From a bacterium (lineage in GTDB: Bacteria; Patescibacteriota; Saccharimonadia; Saccharimonadales; Saccharimonadaceae), in contig JAUIGB010000007.1 in the NCBI GenBank assembly GCA_030429975.1, forward strand, positions 1 to 43,253: a stretch of 43,253 nt of DNA, given 5' to 3'. The translations under genes and the position numbers were made by a program. Of the stretch, positions 8,046 to 15,976 are shown one piece after another (the stretch's first letter is position 1; every line of letters begins with the position of its first letter). Below the pieces are notes generated by a model. It ran no database searches. It had not been told where the DNA came from and saw nothing but the letters and a program-made list of their open reading frames with translations.

Positions 8046-8522
8046 ATGTTTCAATTAGATGACAAATTTTTACAAGATATAGGACTTGGCGGATTACCCG
8101 ACGACCAAAAACGTGCATTTTTGCAGCACATATATGAGGAGCTTGAGCTTAGGGTTGGTACTAGACTGTCTGAGGGATTGTCAGATCAGCAGCTTGAGGA
8201 ATTTGAAAAGATTATTGATAGAGACCAAGGTGTTATTGAGAACTGGTTGAACGAGCATGTTCAGGACTATACCAATGACGAAGTTTTCAAGAGAATGCAG
8301 GCTGCCCTAAAACTAGAACCGACCGATCCTGTTTTGAAAGCAGAATTTGTGGCAACGAAGTGGCTTGAGGTGAATCGACCCGACTACAGGGACGTGGTTA
8401 AGGCCGTATTGGATGAACTGAAAGGCGAAATAATGGCTAACAAAGATGCGATTTTGGGTGGAATTGCTCAAAATGAAGCTGACGCTCAAGGCGGCAGTCA
8501 ACAGCCACCAGTATCTAGTTAA
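8046..8522 (+). CDS. DUF5663-type conserved protein
   Basis: A 158-residue, mostly helical acidic protein. Its N-terminal half (FLQDIGLGGLPDDQKRAF, then ELELRVGTRLSEGLSD) resembles DUF5663, a domain I know chiefly from Patescibacteria. No membrane segment, signal peptide or catalytic motif is visible. The function is unknown. Position after rpsA and infB suggests co-expression with the translation machinery. Its TAA shares bases with the convergent fmt stop codon (TTAA at 8519-8522). Confidence 0.7.
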   Translation: MFQLDDKFLQDIGLGGLPDDQKRAFLQHIYEELELRVGTRLSEGLSDQQLEEFEKIIDRDQGVIENWLNEHVQDYTNDEVFKRMQAALKLEPTDPVLKAEFVATKWLEVNRPDYRDVVKAVLDELKGEIMANKDAILGGIAQNEADAQGGSQQPPVSS

Positions 8523-9454
8523 TTACGAATTTTCGAGCTATAGCCAGAAAGAAATGCCTTTATGGGCATTTCTTTCTTTCCGAGAGGCTTTATTGAATCA
8601 ATACTAACGAATCCGTTACCCGTGCCTACTATCAGGTTATCGTCGTCGGGGGTGTCTATCGCGCCAGGAGAGGGGTTTTTATTTGAAATCACGACGCTGT
8701 GGGCATCGGTGACTATGACATCTATATTTCCGAGCTTAGTCTTGCTCTGTGGCCAGTTTTTGTAGGCTCTTACTTCATTGACTATATCAATAGCGGACTT
8801 ATTCCAGTCTATGATACCGTCCTTTTTATCGATAAGCCTACAGTATGTTATTCCTTTCTTTGACTGTGGTTGTGGCTGTAGCGACCCCTCCAATATTGAT
8901 TGGAATAGTCCAAAAAATAGCGTTTCACTAGTTTTTGAGATATGGGCGTATAGATCGAACTTGTCCTCGTCATCACCTATCTGTAGAGATTTTTGGCCAT
9001 AAATTGGCCCTTCGTCCATGCCGGACGTCAGCTTCATTATTGACACGCCGGTAGTGTCATCGCCGTTTAAAATTGCTGATTCTATGGGGGTTGGGCCCCT
9101 GTATTTTGGTAACATGGAGGGGTGAACGTTTATTATGCCTAATGGGAATATATCAATAATCTGCTGACTAATAATCTTTCCATAAGCGGCCAAAACGGCT
9201 ATATCAGCATTCATGGCGCGTATTTGTTCGATTATTTCCGTTGGTTTATTCGGCAAATACACGGGGATGTCATGGGCTTTTGCTATCTCTGCGACTTCTA
9301 GGGTCCGATTATTGCGTGAGAGAGTAGAAGAATTGTGTGAAATGACAGCAACTACATCGTAGCCTCTCTCTATTAGTCCACTGAGTATCGGTGCTGAGGT
9401 TTTTTCTAGTCCACTGACTAGTCTTTCGTTGCCAAAAAAAACTATTCTAGTCAT
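8519..9454 (-). CDS. fmt: Methionyl-tRNA formyltransferase
   Basis: A 311-residue enzyme that formylates initiator Met-tRNA using 10-formyl-tetrahydrofolate. The N-terminal Rossmann domain opens MTRIVFFGNE and holds the formyl-transfer motif INVHPSMLPKYRG plus TGVSIMKL and MDEGPI; the smaller C-terminal tRNA-binding domain follows. ATG 9454 is chosen over an upstream start 21 codons earlier because it begins the conserved first strand and overlaps the def stop by eight bases (ATGACTAG). It works as a pair with def. Confidence 0.95.
   Translation of the reverse strand: MTRIVFFGNERLVSGLEKTSAPILSGLIERGYDVVAVISHNSSTLSRNNRTLEVAEIAKAHDIPVYLPNKPTEIIEQIRAMNADIAVLAAYGKIISQQIIDIFPLGIINVHPSMLPKYRGPTPIESAILNGDDTTGVSIMKLTSGMDEGPIYGQKSLQIGDDEDKFDLYAHISKTSETLFFGLFQSILEGSLQPQPQSKKGITYCRLIDKKDGIIDWNKSAIDIVNEVRAYKNWPQSKTKLGNIDVIVTDAHSVVISNKNPSPGAIDTPDDDNLIVGTGNGFVSIDSIKPLGKKEMPIKAFLSGYSSKIRN
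8546..8580 (+). terminator. Terminator of the rpsA-infB unit, inside fmt
   Basis: AGAAAGAAATGCC (8546-8558) and GGCATTTCTTTCT (8565-8577) are a perfect 13-base inverted repeat with loop TTTATG and a T-rich 3' arm. It lies within the last codons of fmt on the other strand, so the same bases encode part of the fmt C-terminus (about KKEMPIKAF). Confidence 0.75.
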
Positions 9455-10022
9455 CAAAAATGTTCCTAGGCACCACGTCTTCATCATAATCGAGGTGTTG
9501 AAGCTCGCCCTGTTCATCTAGCCTGAAGAAGGCATCCCTTCTATCTACTAAATGGTCAACGAAGACTATACCATTAGTATGATCTATTTCATGCTGTATA
9601 ACTCTGGCCAAGAATCCCTCAACTTTAATTCTTATGGGGTCTCCGTTTTCATCAAGAGCCTTTACGCGTATTTTAGTGTGCCTGGGTACCTTGCCATAAA
9701 CATCTTTAACACTCAAGCATCCTTCAAAGTCTTCTTCTATCTTGCCCTCCCGTTTGACAATTTCGGGGTTAATGAGCACAGTAAATTCTCTAGATTCTTT
9801 GTTTTCGAAATCGCTACGTACTATGACTACGCGTTCAAGTTTGTCTATTTGTACGGCGGCTAGGGCCGCACTAATTTCATGAGGCCTAGAATCCTCCCAG
9901 TCTAGGGCGGCGCTAACCATGTCTTTTATGGTTTTTTGAACTGACGCGTCAATCTTGCGAATCCTACTAGATTTTTGTCGTAGGTGGGGGTTTGGTAATG
10001 TTATAATATCTTCTTTTTTCAT
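9447..10022 (-). CDS. def: Peptide deformylase, motif-I variant
   Basis: About 191 residues. The metal-binding motifs II and III are intact (EGCLSV and HEIDH); the enzyme removes the formyl group from nascent chains. Motif I is normally GxGLAAxQ; here it reads SAALAAVQ, so both glycines are replaced although the Gln that holds the oxyanion is kept. An alternative ATG four codons upstream (10034) directly abuts a TATACT box, so transcripts from that promoter would begin downstream of it; hence ATG 10022 is preferred. It overlaps fmt by eight bases. Confidence 0.9.
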   Translation of the reverse strand: MKKEDIITLPNPHLRQKSSRIRKIDASVQKTIKDMVSAALDWEDSRPHEISAALAAVQIDKLERVVIVRSDFENKESREFTVLINPEIVKREGKIEEDFEGCLSVKDVYGKVPRHTKIRVKALDENGDPIRIKVEGFLARVIQHEIDHTNGIVFVDHLVDRRDAFFRLDEQGELQHLDYDEDVVPRNIFDD

Positions 10023-10034
10023 TGGCCTATTCAT

Positions 10035-10040
10035 AGTATA
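10035..10040 (-). promoter_or_regulatory. -10 box before def
   Basis: TATACT on the minus strand in the 15-base gap after priA. A transcript from it would start near 10028, giving the ATG at 10022 a leader of about six bases. No clear -35 box is seen, and read-through from priA is also possible. Confidence 0.45.
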
Positions 10041-10049
10041 ACAGATAGA

Positions 10050-11993
10050 CTAAAGCAAGTTTGTAGGATCCAGCTCGAACTGCCAATGCGTGTCAGGCAA
10101 ATAATCCAGAGCACGTAATAAATCGGATCTTTTTGATGACTTTAGAACTAATTGCCACCTGAATGTATCTCGTTGTCTTTCGTAGAAAGCTGGAGTAGGG
10201 CCTAATATCTCCACGCTGCTAGGCAATTTTGCTCGAAGTAGTGTCGCGAGGGAACGGGAGTTTTTAACTACCGTCTTTTCGGTTTTGTAACTACAAACTA
10301 GGCGTAATAGGTATGTAAAGGGCGGAAAGTGCGCTTTTGAGCGTGTATTAATCTCTGCTTTATAAAATGATTCGTAGTCTGCGCGTAGACCGTAGTCTAT
10401 CGCAATGTTATTCGGGTGAAAGCTCTGTACTACTACTGATGAGGATTGTTGATTACGGCCGACTCTTCCTATGGCTTGGGTGACTAGTTGAAAAGTTCTC
10501 TCTGTTGAAGAGAAATCTGGTAACGATAATCCAGTATCTGCTTGGACGACCCCAACCATGCCTAGCTTTGGCAGGTCTAGGCCTTTTGCTACCACTTGTG
10601 TGCCAACAATTATGTCTATGGTTCCGTCGTACAGCTCTTTGTACCTATTTGCCAGAGCGTCCGTCGCGGAGCTGTCGCCATCAAATCTCGCGATTCTTAG
10701 TTTTGGATAGAGTTTCGACAACTCTGATTCAATCATTTTAGTACCGATACCTTTGTACACAATCGGGCTATTGCTACATTCGGGGCAGTTAGATGGCACA
10801 TTGCTGGCTTGCCCGCAGGTATGACACCTTAGCTTGTATTCGTCAGCATGGAGCGACATAGGTATGAAACACCGTCGACAAATAGACTGCCAGCCACATT
10901 TTTCACACAGTGCCATACTGGCACTACCTCTTCTATTATGGAAAAAGAGAACTTGACGTTTTTTCGATATAGACTCTTCTAATTTTTCCAATAATATATT
11001 CGAAAAGAACCTATGTCGAGTGAACATTTGTCGATTCGTCATATCCACCAAATGCAACTTGGGTGGTTGGAATTTTTGTGCAGGTTCAGGTAACTCGATA
11101 GCTATGCCAGCTCCTTGCTTTGCCAGGTAGTAGTCGACTACGGACGGGGTGGCACTACCAAGAATTAACTTCGCGGAGTGTTTTTTCGCCAGTACGCTCG
11201 CAACTCTCAGGGCAGAGTATCTGGGTGATTTCTCTTGCTTATAGCTGGGTTCATGAGATTCATCTACCACTATCAGGCCTATATTCTGTGTGGGTAGCAA
11301 TAGGGCTGACCTAGGTCCAATGACAATCTTTGGCGATTTGTCGTTTAGAATTTTTTTCCAGGTGTCGTGTCGTTCTGCCTCTGTTTGATTTGAATGGGAT
11401 AAATATATATTGTCAAAGCGGGCCGAGAACTCGTCCACTATTTGCGGTGTTAGCGCTATTTCTGGCACTAGTACGATAACAGACTTGCCGGATCTAATCG
11501 TTCTATCGGCACATTCAATGTATACCGACGTTTTACCAGACCCTGTTACACCGTGTAGGAGATGGGTAGTACCTGGTTGCGATTCACTTACAGTACGTAC
11601 CGCAATACGCTGATGCTTATTGAGCACATTTTTTGTTCGATTCCTAATGTTACCGCCATGTATTCGTTTTTTTGCTGGGCGTCTATTTTTTTGCACCCCT
11701 CTTGGTATTAGCAACTGTATTGCATTAGATAGATTGGTTCCATAGTATTCGCTCATCCAGGCGGCTGTTTCAACAAGGCTGATAGGTATAGGTTGCGGTT
11801 CAATAATATTTAGTATGGGTTTAGTATTATAATCTGGTTTGTCTACTTCGCGGTAAATGATACCTGTTGATAGCTTACTTCCAATCTCAATAGAGACGAT
11901 GGTTCCGATTGTTAACGGGCTTTTGTGCGCATATGTAAGAGTGCTGCTATTCTTTCTAACAATTAACGTAAGCGCAACCTCGTAATAATGCAT
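10050..11993 (-). CDS. priA: Primosomal replication restart helicase PriA
   Basis: A 647-residue superfamily 2 DNA helicase that reloads the replisome at collapsed forks. Walker A is GVTGSGKT, the DEAH-type box is DESHE, and the zinc cluster is visible in pairs (CEKCGW, CRRC, CHTCG, CPEC). Motifs V and VI (GTQVVAKGLD; QAIGRVGR) follow. ATG 11993 is preferred to a start 60 codons upstream because conserved sequence begins there and TATAAT ends seven bases before it; the extra 60 codons lie antisense to the divergent gene. Confidence 0.95.
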   Translation of the reverse strand: MHYYEVALTLIVRKNSSTLTYAHKSPLTIGTIVSIEIGSKLSTGIIYREVDKPDYNTKPILNIIEPQPIPISLVETAAWMSEYYGTNLSNAIQLLIPRGVQKNRRPAKKRIHGGNIRNRTKNVLNKHQRIAVRTVSESQPGTTHLLHGVTGSGKTSVYIECADRTIRSGKSVIVLVPEIALTPQIVDEFSARFDNIYLSHSNQTEAERHDTWKKILNDKSPKIVIGPRSALLLPTQNIGLIVVDESHEPSYKQEKSPRYSALRVASVLAKKHSAKLILGSATPSVVDYYLAKQGAGIAIELPEPAQKFQPPKLHLVDMTNRQMFTRHRFFSNILLEKLEESISKKRQVLFFHNRRGSASMALCEKCGWQSICRRCFIPMSLHADEYKLRCHTCGQASNVPSNCPECSNSPIVYKGIGTKMIESELSKLYPKLRIARFDGDSSATDALANRYKELYDGTIDIIVGTQVVAKGLDLPKLGMVGVVQADTGLSLPDFSSTERTFQLVTQAIGRVGRNQQSSSVVVQSFHPNNIAIDYGLRADYESFYKAEINTRSKAHFPPFTYLLRLVCSYKTEKTVVKNSRSLATLLRAKLPSSVEILGPTPAFYERQRDTFRWQLVLKSSKRSDLLRALDYLPDTHWQFELDPTNLL

Positions 11994-12000
11994 GTTTTTT

Positions 12001-12008
12001 ATTATACT
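12001..12008. promoter_or_regulatory. Overlapping divergent -10 boxes, priA / phosphoribosyltransferase
   Basis: The eight bases ATTATACT give TATAAT on the minus strand (12001-12006, seven bases before the priA ATG) and TATACT on the plus strand (12003-12008, eight bases before ATG 12017). The two promoters share four -10 bases, so both cannot be opened by polymerase at once. Both transcripts should be leaderless or nearly so. Confidence 0.65.
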
Positions 12009-12016
12009 TGCTCTAT

Positions 12017-12676
12017 ATGATGTATTTCCACAGCAGAGCAGAAGCGGGCGAGCAGCTAGCTCGGCTATTAGTAGAGAAATACAGATATGAGAATGTAGCG
12101 ATTGTTGCCTTGGGTGATGGTTCGGTTGCGGTTGCGGAACCCGTTGCAGAGCAACTCCATTGCGTTTTAACACTCTTGGTGTCCGAAGAGGTAGAGGTGC
12201 CTGGGGAGGGGCAACAATTTGGTGCCGTGTCCCAGACTGGTCAATTTACGTTTAGCAGTGAGTTGAAGGAAGGCGAGATAGGGGAATACGTCAATGAGTA
12301 CCATGGCTACCTTGAGGAGCAAAAGAGACAGGCCTTTAGCAAGATAAATCGTTTGGTCGGCGATGGGGGCGTTCTAGACCGAGATTTACTCCAAGATCAT
12401 GCAATTATATTAATAAGTGATGGTTTGAGGGACACAACGATACTAAATGTCGCAATGGATTTTCTCAAACCCGTTAGAGTGCAAAAAGTTATTATTGCAT
12501 CGCCCATAGCTAGTGTAGAGGTCGTTGATCAAGTTCATCTAATAGCTGACGAGCTTCACATTCTAGATGTAAAATCTAATTATATTGATACCAATCATTA
12601 CTATGATCAGAATGACCTACCGTCTCACGAAGAGACGATAGCGAAGATTAATCAGAATATTCTCAATTGGCGCTAA
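12017..12676 (+). CDS. Phosphoribosyltransferase-like protein
   Basis: About 219 residues. The opening (FHSRAEAGEQLARLL, followed by VAIVALGDGSVAVAEPVAEQL) matches the start of predicted PRTase-fold proteins annotated as phosphoribosyltransferase. The PRPP loop, normally a di-acidic pair then DDGxxTG, appears as ILISDGLRDTTIL: one Asp replaces the acidic pair and TG is missing, so catalysis is doubtful. The role is unknown; it may be a regulator or degenerate enzyme. ATG 12017 (or 12020) is preferred because the -10 at 12003-12008 excludes TTG 12008. Confidence 0.6.
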   Translation: MMYFHSRAEAGEQLARLLVEKYRYENVAIVALGDGSVAVAEPVAEQLHCVLTLLVSEEVEVPGEGQQFGAVSQTGQFTFSSELKEGEIGEYVNEYHGYLEEQKRQAFSKINRLVGDGGVLDRDLLQDHAIILISDGLRDTTILNVAMDFLKPVRVQKVIIASPIASVEVVDQVHLIADELHILDVKSNYIDTNHYYDQNDLPSHEETIAKINQNILNWR

Positions 12677-12691
12677 AATCATAAAAATCTA

Positions 12692-12720
12692 TTGTCTAGT
12701 GTTGTAAGAAAGTGTAAGCT
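12692..12720 (+). promoter_or_regulatory. Possible promoter of the wHTH-recJ genes
   Basis: TTGTCT (12692-12697) and TAAGCT (12715-12720) are 17 bases apart, with TG just before the -10. The match is modest. A purine-rich leader with GGGAGAG precedes ATG 12764. Confidence 0.4.
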
Positions 12721-12763
12721 AGAAAGTAACGAGAGTGTGGGAAGGTAGTAACCAAGGGAGAGT

Positions 12764-13063
12764 ATGCTAGACGTTTTTATCACATCAAGGGTACGACGCA
12801 AGATTGTTGTTGTATATGCCAAGTATCCAGATTTTCGCACTCATGTTCGGGGTCTCGCGAAACTAATAAAGGAAGATCCTGGAAATATACAACGCGAGCT
12901 AAAAAGATTGGAAAAGGTAGGCTTTCTTTCTAGTGAGAAACAGGGTAACACCAAAATTTATTCAACCAACAAACATTTTGCTATATTTAAGGAACTGCAA
13001 AATATTGTAATAAAATCTCAGCAACACGCGGCAAGGCCTAAACGTACCGGCTCCGACCTATAG
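12764..13063 (+). CDS. Winged helix-turn-helix DNA-binding protein
   Basis: A 99-residue protein resembling ArsR/MarR-like winged helices. The helix-turn-helix lies at about 25-60 (LAKLIKEDPGNIQRELKRLEKVGFL), followed by a wing (SSEKQGNTKIYSTN). No metal-binding cysteines or sensor domain are present, so the ligand, if any, is unknown. It ends three bases before recJ, which suggests a shared transcript and possibly autoregulation. Confidence 0.7.
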   Translation: MLDVFITSRVRRKIVVVYAKYPDFRTHVRGLAKLIKEDPGNIQRELKRLEKVGFLSSEKQGNTKIYSTNKHFAIFKELQNIVIKSQQHAARPKRTGSDL

Positions 13064-13065
13064 AC

Positions 13066-14691
13066 ATGGGTCTATTTGACGAAATTCTGAAGGTCAGAGG
13101 ACTTGTTGGCAACGAGCGTGATGCGTTTTTGAATCCAAGTTATGATAAAAAACACGATCCGTTTTTGCTACCAGATATGCAAAAAGCGGTCGATAGGTTA
13201 ATACTTGCCAGGCAAAAAAACGAAAAGATTACAATTTACGGTGATTATGATATTGATGGTTTGACGGCCACGACATTGCTGCTGGATGCGTTTGATTCGC
13301 TGGGTTACGGTTCGGTTGATGCCTTTATCCCGAGTAGATTCGTAGAAGGCTACGGCATGACGATAGACGCGGTCGAGCGTATTGCCGAGGCTGGTTCGTC
13401 GTTGATAGTCACGGTGGATTGTGGCAGTCTGAGCGAGAAAGAGATTATTAGGGCTGGCGAGTTAGGCGTAGACGTGATTGTCACTGATCATCATAACGTA
13501 GCAGCGAAACAACCACCGGCGGTTGCCGTTATTAATCCAAAGAGGAATGATCACGAGTACCCATTTATTGATTTAGCCGGTGTAGGCGTGGCGTTTAAAC
13601 TGGTACAGGCGCTACAAACTTCAATGCAGGGTCTGGATAATGGTCAAGAAAAATGGTTACTTGATTTGGTGGCCTTGGGTACTGTATGTGACGTTGTATC
13701 GTTGACAGACGAGAACAGAGCCAATGTCTATTGGGGTTTGAAAGTGATGCAGAAAACAAGAAGGCCAGGTATCAGAGCGTTAATGGCCGTGGCAGGAGTG
13801 GAGCCGAAACAAGTTACATCTAGAACATTAGGTTTTGCACTAGGGCCTAGACTTAACGCATCTGGTCGGTTGGAAACAGCACAGGTTTCACTGGACCTGT
13901 TGACATCAAAAAATGGAAATGAAGCATTGGAAAAAGCCAGGAGACTGGATGACCTCAATAGGGCGCGTCGTGCTGAGCAAGATGAGATACTCAAGGCTGC
14001 TATTGAGCAGGCAGGTAAGTATATCGATGATGCCGTGCTGGTGCTTGCGGGGGAGGGATGGAATCATGGAGTCGTTGGAATCGTAGCCGCAAAAATAATG
14101 GAAAAGTTCAAAAAGCCAACTTTCGTGATCGGAATCGAAGGTGAAGAAGCCAAGGGCTCGGCTAGAAGTTACGGTGATTTTAGCGCAGCGGATGCCATCA
14201 GGTTTTCAGAAAAGGCAATCACCAAAGGCGGAGGACATAAGTTGGCCGCTGGCGTCTCTCTTCCAACGAAGAACATAGATAGTTTTAGGAAGTTAGTGAA
14301 CCAATACTATAAGGAGCAAAGGATAGAGAACCAGGAAGTATATCTACTAACCAAAGAGGATGCAATTGCATCTATAGATGAGGTAGGCGAAGAATTAGTG
14401 CGAAAGATCAGCGCTATGGAGCCGTTTGGTAATGGTAACCCAGAGCCTGTGTTAAAAACATCAGGCCTGAGAGTGACTAGCGTAAGGACCATGGGGGTTG
14501 AGGGACAGCACGTAAAATTAGAACTCATGGGCAAGTCTGGTACGAGAATACAAATGCTAGCCTTCGGTGCACCAGATCATTTTTTTGTGGATAAGGATGC
14601 GGTAATCACGGCTTGGTATCAGCCAGTTATTAACGCATGGAAGGGTGTTTCTTCGGTGGAGGGCCGACTACTAAGAGTTGAGTGTGAATAA
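13066..14691 (+). CDS. recJ: Single-strand-specific 5'-3' exonuclease RecJ
   Basis: A 541-residue DHH-family nuclease for recombination and mismatch repair. Motif I is DYDIDG, motif II includes VDCGS, motif III is VTDHH, and the second domain has the DHHA1 signature GGGHKLAAG. Length fits the usual 550-580. It starts two bases after the wHTH stop and has no clear ribosome site, so it is probably translated by coupling. Confidence 0.95.
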   Translation: MGLFDEILKVRGLVGNERDAFLNPSYDKKHDPFLLPDMQKAVDRLILARQKNEKITIYGDYDIDGLTATTLLLDAFDSLGYGSVDAFIPSRFVEGYGMTIDAVERIAEAGSSLIVTVDCGSLSEKEIIRAGELGVDVIVTDHHNVAAKQPPAVAVINPKRNDHEYPFIDLAGVGVAFKLVQALQTSMQGLDNGQEKWLLDLVALGTVCDVVSLTDENRANVYWGLKVMQKTRRPGIRALMAVAGVEPKQVTSRTLGFALGPRLNASGRLETAQVSLDLLTSKNGNEALEKARRLDDLNRARRAEQDEILKAAIEQAGKYIDDAVLVLAGEGWNHGVVGIVAAKIMEKFKKPTFVIGIEGEEAKGSARSYGDFSAADAIRFSEKAITKGGGHKLAAGVSLPTKNIDSFRKLVNQYYKEQRIENQEVYLLTKEDAIASIDEVGEELVRKISAMEPFGNGNPEPVLKTSGLRVTSVRTMGVEGQHVKLELMGKSGTRIQMLAFGAPDHFFVDKDAVITAWYQPVINAWKGVSSVEGRLLRVECE

Positions 14692-14716
14692 TCTTGCTTT
14701 ATTACGCAACGCCTAC

Positions 14717-14745
14717 TTGCACAGAGGGGCCTTATCTGTTACAAT
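14717..14745 (+). promoter_or_regulatory. Promoter of the rpsU-yqeY-adk-map operon
   Basis: TTGCAC (14717-14722) and TACAAT (14740-14745) with a 17-base spacer. Nine bases separate the -10 from ATG 14755, so the mRNA starts within about two bases of the start codon. Confidence 0.8.
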
Positions 14746-14754
14746 ACTCTCGAT

Positions 14755-14970
14755 ATGATACAAGTTACACGAAAAGATCCTAAAGAAGCGAACGAGAATA
14801 TCATCCGTCGTTTTAACCGCAAAGTTTTACAGAGCGGCGTTTTGGCGAATGCCAAGGCATCGATGCGATTTAGCAAAGATATCAGTAAGACCGAAAGACG
14901 CTCAAAAGCAATTATCCGCAAAGAGCGCAAAAACGACAAACTAGCGAAGGCTCGGCTGGGGATTCGATAG
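14755..14970 (+). CDS. rpsU: 30S ribosomal protein S21
   Basis: A 71-residue very basic protein with the S21 pattern: N-terminal VTRKDPKEANENIIRRFNRKV and a Lys/Arg-rich helical C-terminus. It opens a four-gene operon with yqeY, adk and map. S21 sits by the 3' end of 16S rRNA at the Shine-Dalgarno platform; its own mRNA appears nearly leaderless, so it can be made without a Shine-Dalgarno contact. Confidence 0.93.
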   Translation: MIQVTRKDPKEANENIIRRFNRKVLQSGVLANAKASMRFSKDISKTERRSKAIIRKERKNDKLAKARLGIR

Positions 14971-14973
14971 ACG

Positions 14974-15429
14974 ATGAGCCTCAAGGATAAAATCCAAGAG
15001 GACACAAAAACGGCGCTATTGGGGGGTGACCGGTTTGCCGGTGATACCCTTCGCAACCTGAAGGCTGCGATACTAGACGAAGAAGTAGCGCAGGGCAAGC
15101 GTGATGAAGGTTTGTCAGACGAAGATATCGAAAAAATCATTGCTCGTGAAATTAAAAAACGCAAAGAGAGTATAGCCGTCTATGAACAAAATGGGCGTGC
15201 TGAGCTAGCGGAACAGGAAAAGAGAGAGGCCGATATTTTGTCGGCTTATATGCCAGAGCAAATGAGCGAGGATGAACTACGAAAGCTCGTAGATGAAAAA
15301 ATAAAAGAGCTTGGAGCCGATGGACCGCAGGCCATGGGACAAGTTATTGGTGCCGTAAAAAAGCAAGCAGGTAATACTGCTGATGGCGCCATGGTAGCTA
15401 GAATAGTAAAGGAAAGCTTGGGTCGGTAG
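14974..15429 (+). CDS. yqeY: YqeY / GatB-Yqey family protein
   Basis: A 151-residue helical protein with a typical YqeY opening (MSLKDKIQEDTKTALLGGD, TLRNLKAAI) and the C-terminal pattern QAMGQVIGAVKKQAGNTADG. It resembles the tail domain of GatB amidotransferase subunits and probably touches tRNA, but the function of stand-alone YqeY is not settled. The rpsU-yqeY order is common across bacteria. It starts three bases after rpsU and ends one base before adk. Confidence 0.9.
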   Translation: MSLKDKIQEDTKTALLGGDRFAGDTLRNLKAAILDEEVAQGKRDEGLSDEDIEKIIAREIKKRKESIAVYEQNGRAELAEQEKREADILSAYMPEQMSEDELRKLVDEKIKELGADGPQAMGQVIGAVKKQAGNTADGAMVARIVKESLGR

Positions 15430-15975
15430 GTGATTATATTTTTTGGTCCAGCAGGTGCCGGTAAGAGTGTCCAGGGTCAAATGTTGGCTGCCCGAAAGGG
15501 CTGGAAGTGGCTTTCTACTGGTGAAATGTTTCGTGAAAGCAGTGACAAAGAAGTCCAGGAGGTTTTAAAAACTGGCGAGTTAGTAAGCGATGAAAAAACT
15601 TATGATGTCGTTAGGGAGGCTCTGTCAAAGGTTGACAGGGACACGAAGTTAATCGTTGATGGCTTTCCTAGGACTATGGCACAAGCAGATTGGCTAATGA
15701 ATAGCGAAAATTCTGAGGGTCATCAAGTAGAGATGGTAGTCGTTCTGGAAGTTCCAGAGAGCGAGATTCAACAGCGATTATCGCTGAGAGGGAGAGATCA
15801 AGATAAACCGGAGATCGTGACGAGAAGAATGAATATCTATCGTAGAGAGATGTATCCCGTTCTTGGGTATTTCGCGGAAAAAGGGATAAGGATTGCTCAC
15901 TTAGATGGAACTGGCACTGTCGGTGAAGTTCATGACAAAATCGTTGCAGAAATAGATCATAGCGAACTAGAATAA
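15430..15975 (+). CDS. adk: Adenylate kinase, short-lid form
   Basis: A 181-residue kinase interconverting ATP + AMP and 2 ADP. The P-loop is GPAGAGKS near the N-terminus, the AMP site DGFPRT follows, and the lid begins LRGRDQDKPE. The ~27-residue lid insertion of long bacterial Adk is missing, giving the short type. The start is GTG at the first base after the yqeY stop; no ATG lies upstream of the P-loop strand. Translation is probably coupled. Confidence 0.93.
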   Translation: MIIFFGPAGAGKSVQGQMLAARKGWKWLSTGEMFRESSDKEVQEVLKTGELVSDEKTYDVVREALSKVDRDTKLIVDGFPRTMAQADWLMNSENSEGHQVEMVVVLEVPESEIQQRLSLRGRDQDKPEIVTRRMNIYRREMYPVLGYFAEKGIRIAHLDGTGTVGEVHDKIVAEIDHSELE

Positions 15976-15976
15976 T

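Noticed and set aside
9552-9863. A 103-codon plus-strand ORF antisense to def
   Set aside because: It lies fully opposite a well-supported deformylase frame and shows no recognisable domain.
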